DNA of 43,266 nucleotides, taken from an uncultured Eubacteriales bacterium. Its GTDB lineage: Bacteria > Bacillota_A > Clostridia > Oscillospirales > Oscillospiraceae. Numbering within the stretch: the first letter of the stretch is position 1; the number at the start of each line of letters is the position of its first letter. Below, piece by piece: positions 41,848-43,266 of this stretch. The translations under genes and the position numbers were made by a program. The notes under the pieces were generated by a model. It did no database searches, was not told where the DNA came from, and saw nothing but the letters and a program-made list of their open reading frames with translations. The DNA lies in assembly GCA_949739085.1 (NCBI GenBank), contig CATIYU010000302.1:1-43266 (forward strand), in the 5' to 3' direction.

Positions 41848-41889
41848 ATTTAAAATATCCAAGCGGCTCGTACCGTATATAGATAGGAG

Positions 41890-43011
41890 TTGAGGCCCCT
41901 GCGCCAGTTATATCCGAAACGCCCCTGGCGGTCCGTCCTGCGGGACTGGCTTGTCACCCTGACGCTGCTGGCGGTGGGCTACTGTCTGAGCAGTCTGCTG
42001 CTGCTGGCTGAACCCAGCGGCGGCTTTGTGTCCATGATTTTTGTGCTAATGGTGGTACTGGCCGCCCGCCTTACCAGCGGGTATACCTACGGTGTGGCGG
42101 CGTCTTTTGTCAGCGTGGTATGCGTCAACTATGTGTTCACCTATCCCTACTGGGAATTTAATTTCACCATCGCCGGGTATCCGCTGACCTTCTTGACCAT
42201 GCTGTCGGTGTCCGTCATCGTCAGCGCCCTCACCAGTCAGATCAAGCGGCAGGAGCAGCTGCGCATGGAGACTGAACGGGAAGCCATGCGTGCGAACCTG
42301 TTGCGGGCGGTGAGTCACGACCTGCGCACGCCCCTTACATCCATCGTGGGCTCCACCTCTGCTATCCTGGAAAATGACGAACGGCTAGACCCGGCTCAGA
42401 AGCGGGCTTTGCTGCGCAGCGTCCACGACGAGGCCCAGTGGCTGGTTCGGATGGTGGAAAATCTGCTCTCCATCACCCGGATGAGCGGCAGCGAGACCCA
42501 GCTAAATAAAGAACTGGAGGCGGCTGAGGAGGTGCTGGCCAGCGTGGCGGACAAATTTCAGCGGCGTTTCGGCGGCATCCAATTGGAGCTGAAGGCCCCG
42601 GAGGAGCCCCTCTTTGTGCCCATGGACGCCATATTGATCGAGCAGGTCTTGATGAATCTGCTAGAGAACGCAGCCTACCATGGCAAGAGCAGCCAGATCC
42701 GTCTCTCCGCCGGGCGCAGCGCGGACGCCGCCGTCTTCACCGTACAGGACAACGGCGGCGGCATCCCGGATGAAATTTTGCCAGGCATCTTCTCCTCCGG
42801 ACAGCGCAGCCGGACCCATCCCTCTGACAACCGCCGGAACATGGGGATTGGGCTCTCAGTGTGCCGCTCTATCGTCAAGGCCCACGGCGGGGCCATGTCC
42901 GCCGCCAATGCCCCTGAGGGCGGGGCTGTGTTCTGCTTTACTCTGCCCATAGAGGAATATACAATGGAGGAAAACGGATATGAAAATCAGGGACCGGGTC
43001 CTCATTATTGA
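41890..43011 (+). CDS. KdpD-like sensor histidine kinase (DUF4118, short form)
   Basis: Membrane sensor kinase of 373 residues. Four hydrophobic segments (about 20-115: LVTLTLLAVGYCLSSLLLL, VSMIFVLMVVLAARL, YGVAASFVSVVCVNYVF, FLTMLSVSVIVSAL) form a DUF4118 region; then HisKA with SHDLRTPLTSI (His143), and an ATPase domain with LLENAAYHG, DNGGGIPDE and NMGIGLSV. The N-terminal KdpD and Usp domains of the ~900-residue classical KdpD are absent. The TTG at 41890 abuts AGGAG with no spacing; the CTG at 41899 is nine bases away and may be the real start. It overlaps kdpE by 32 bases. Confidence 0.9.
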   Translation: MRPLRQLYPKRPWRSVLRDWLVTLTLLAVGYCLSSLLLLAEPSGGFVSMIFVLMVVLAARLTSGYTYGVAASFVSVVCVNYVFTYPYWEFNFTIAGYPLTFLTMLSVSVIVSALTSQIKRQEQLRMETEREAMRANLLRAVSHDLRTPLTSIVGSTSAILENDERLDPAQKRALLRSVHDEAQWLVRMVENLLSITRMSGSETQLNKELEAAEEVLASVADKFQRRFGGIQLELKAPEEPLFVPMDAILIEQVLMNLLENAAYHGKSSQIRLSAGRSADAAVFTVQDNGGGIPDEILPGIFSSGQRSRTHPSDNRRNMGIGLSVCRSIVKAHGGAMSAANAPEGGAVFCFTLPIEEYTMEENGYENQGPGPHY

Positions 43012-43266
43012 GGACGAGGCCAACATCAGCGGCTTTATCGCCACTATCCTGGAGGCCAACGGCTATGACGCTATGACCGCCCGCACTGGCAGCGAGGCCA
43101 TCACCACTATTACCTCCCACTGCCCGGACGTGATATTGCTGGACCTGGGCCTGCCGGACATGGACGGGGGGCGCATCATCCATTTTGTGCGGGAGTGGTC
43201 CACCTGCCCCATCATCGTCGTATCCGCCCGGAACCACGAGCGGGACAAGGTGGACGCCCTGGACGC
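42980..43266 (+). CDS. kdpE: Response regulator KdpE, partial (3' end outside window)
   Basis: Receiver domain of an OmpR-type transcription factor; the first 95 residues are present. The phosphorylation site is D55 (VILLDLGLPDMDGG), with the acidic pair E11-D12 (IIEDEANISG). REWSTCPIIVVSAR is characteristic of KdpE. GGAGG is nine bases before the ATG at 42980. It should pair with the overlapping kinase and probably regulates potassium uptake (kdp) or a related transporter beyond the edge. Confidence 0.9.
   Translation, partial: MKIRDRVLIIEDEANISGFIATILEANGYDAMTARTGSEAITTITSHCPDVILLDLGLPDMDGGRIIHFVREWSTCPIIVVSARNHERDKVDALD

Larger units (their letters stand above)
41597..41889. other. Intergenic region before the kdpD-like kinase gene
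   Basis: It holds inverted arms GGGTGTCT and AGACACCC (41660-41667, 41727-41734), a tandem 11-bp repeat (41739-41760) and the kinase promoter region. A short open stretch between the arms (VLQKIVLYYEKAIDT) may be a leftover coding piece but has no start or family I can name. Confidence 0.5.

Noticed and set aside
1..43266. CRISPR array, rRNA genes or intact prophage
   Set aside because: No regularly spaced repeats, no rRNA-like sequence and no integrase or structural gene set were seen.

Overview
The window looks like chromosomal core DNA from a GC-rich, Gram-positive gut-type Clostridia, most likely Oscillospiraceae (the Flavonifractor, Lawsonibacter or Oscillibacter neighbourhood). The grounds are a PolC-type replicase, a tyrosine T-box, sigma-A promoters of TTGACA/TATAAT type, strong AGGAGG ribosome binding sites and gene orders typical of Firmicutes. 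The genus is inferred from protein style, not from a marker gene. Most genes lie on the minus strand.

Layout. (1) 1-1643, minus: a tyrosine T-box leader, a GNAT acetyltransferase and tyrS, which runs off the left edge. A back-to-back promoter serves a plus-strand gene (1783-2220) whose N-terminus resembles the RRXRR/PLMP domain of IscB-type proteins. (2) 2361-2940, minus: a DIP1984-family gene followed by three hairpins that look like a tRNA without an acceptor stem. (3) 3047-13998, minus: one long operon, pyrH-frr-uppS-cdsA-GNAT-dxr-small membrane peptide-rseP-ispG-polC. It joins UMP kinase, ribosome recycling, isoprenoid and lipid-carrier synthesis, regulated proteolysis and replication. 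(4) 14194-14844, plus: a lone GNAT gene with its own promoter. (5) 14909-22081, minus: the proteostasis cluster tig, clpP, clpX, a lipoprotein, lon and engB. (6) 22172-26919, minus: lepB-rbgA-rnhB-yraN-thrC-metallophosphoesterase from one promoter, then a separate zinc-ribbon membrane protein (27120-27548). (7) 27829-32948, plus: polA, a nucleoside phosphorylase, rimI, a second GNAT and a HAM1-like NTP pyrophosphatase, with tight overlaps and a strong terminator. (8) 33026-40351, minus: trmH-type methyltransferase, dprA, topA, a small XRE regulator, trmFO and plsX. A plus-strand 85-residue gene is nested opposite the XRE gene around a promoter with a perfect inverted repeat. (9) 40440-41890: a decayed patch with a phage-like fragment, an orphan promoter and a pseudogene of an XRE/S24 repressor carrying at least four lesions. 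(10) 41890-43266, plus: a short KdpD-like kinase and kdpE, which runs off the right edge.

The most unusual items are the tRNA-like element behind the DIP1984 gene, the stand-alone RRXRR-like protein with an apparent AUC start, and the XRE/small-protein module inserted between topA and trmFO. Also notable are an RNase HII with GAG in place of the GRG motif, and the multiply inactivated repressor. No rRNA, canonical tRNA, CRISPR array or intact mobile element is visible.
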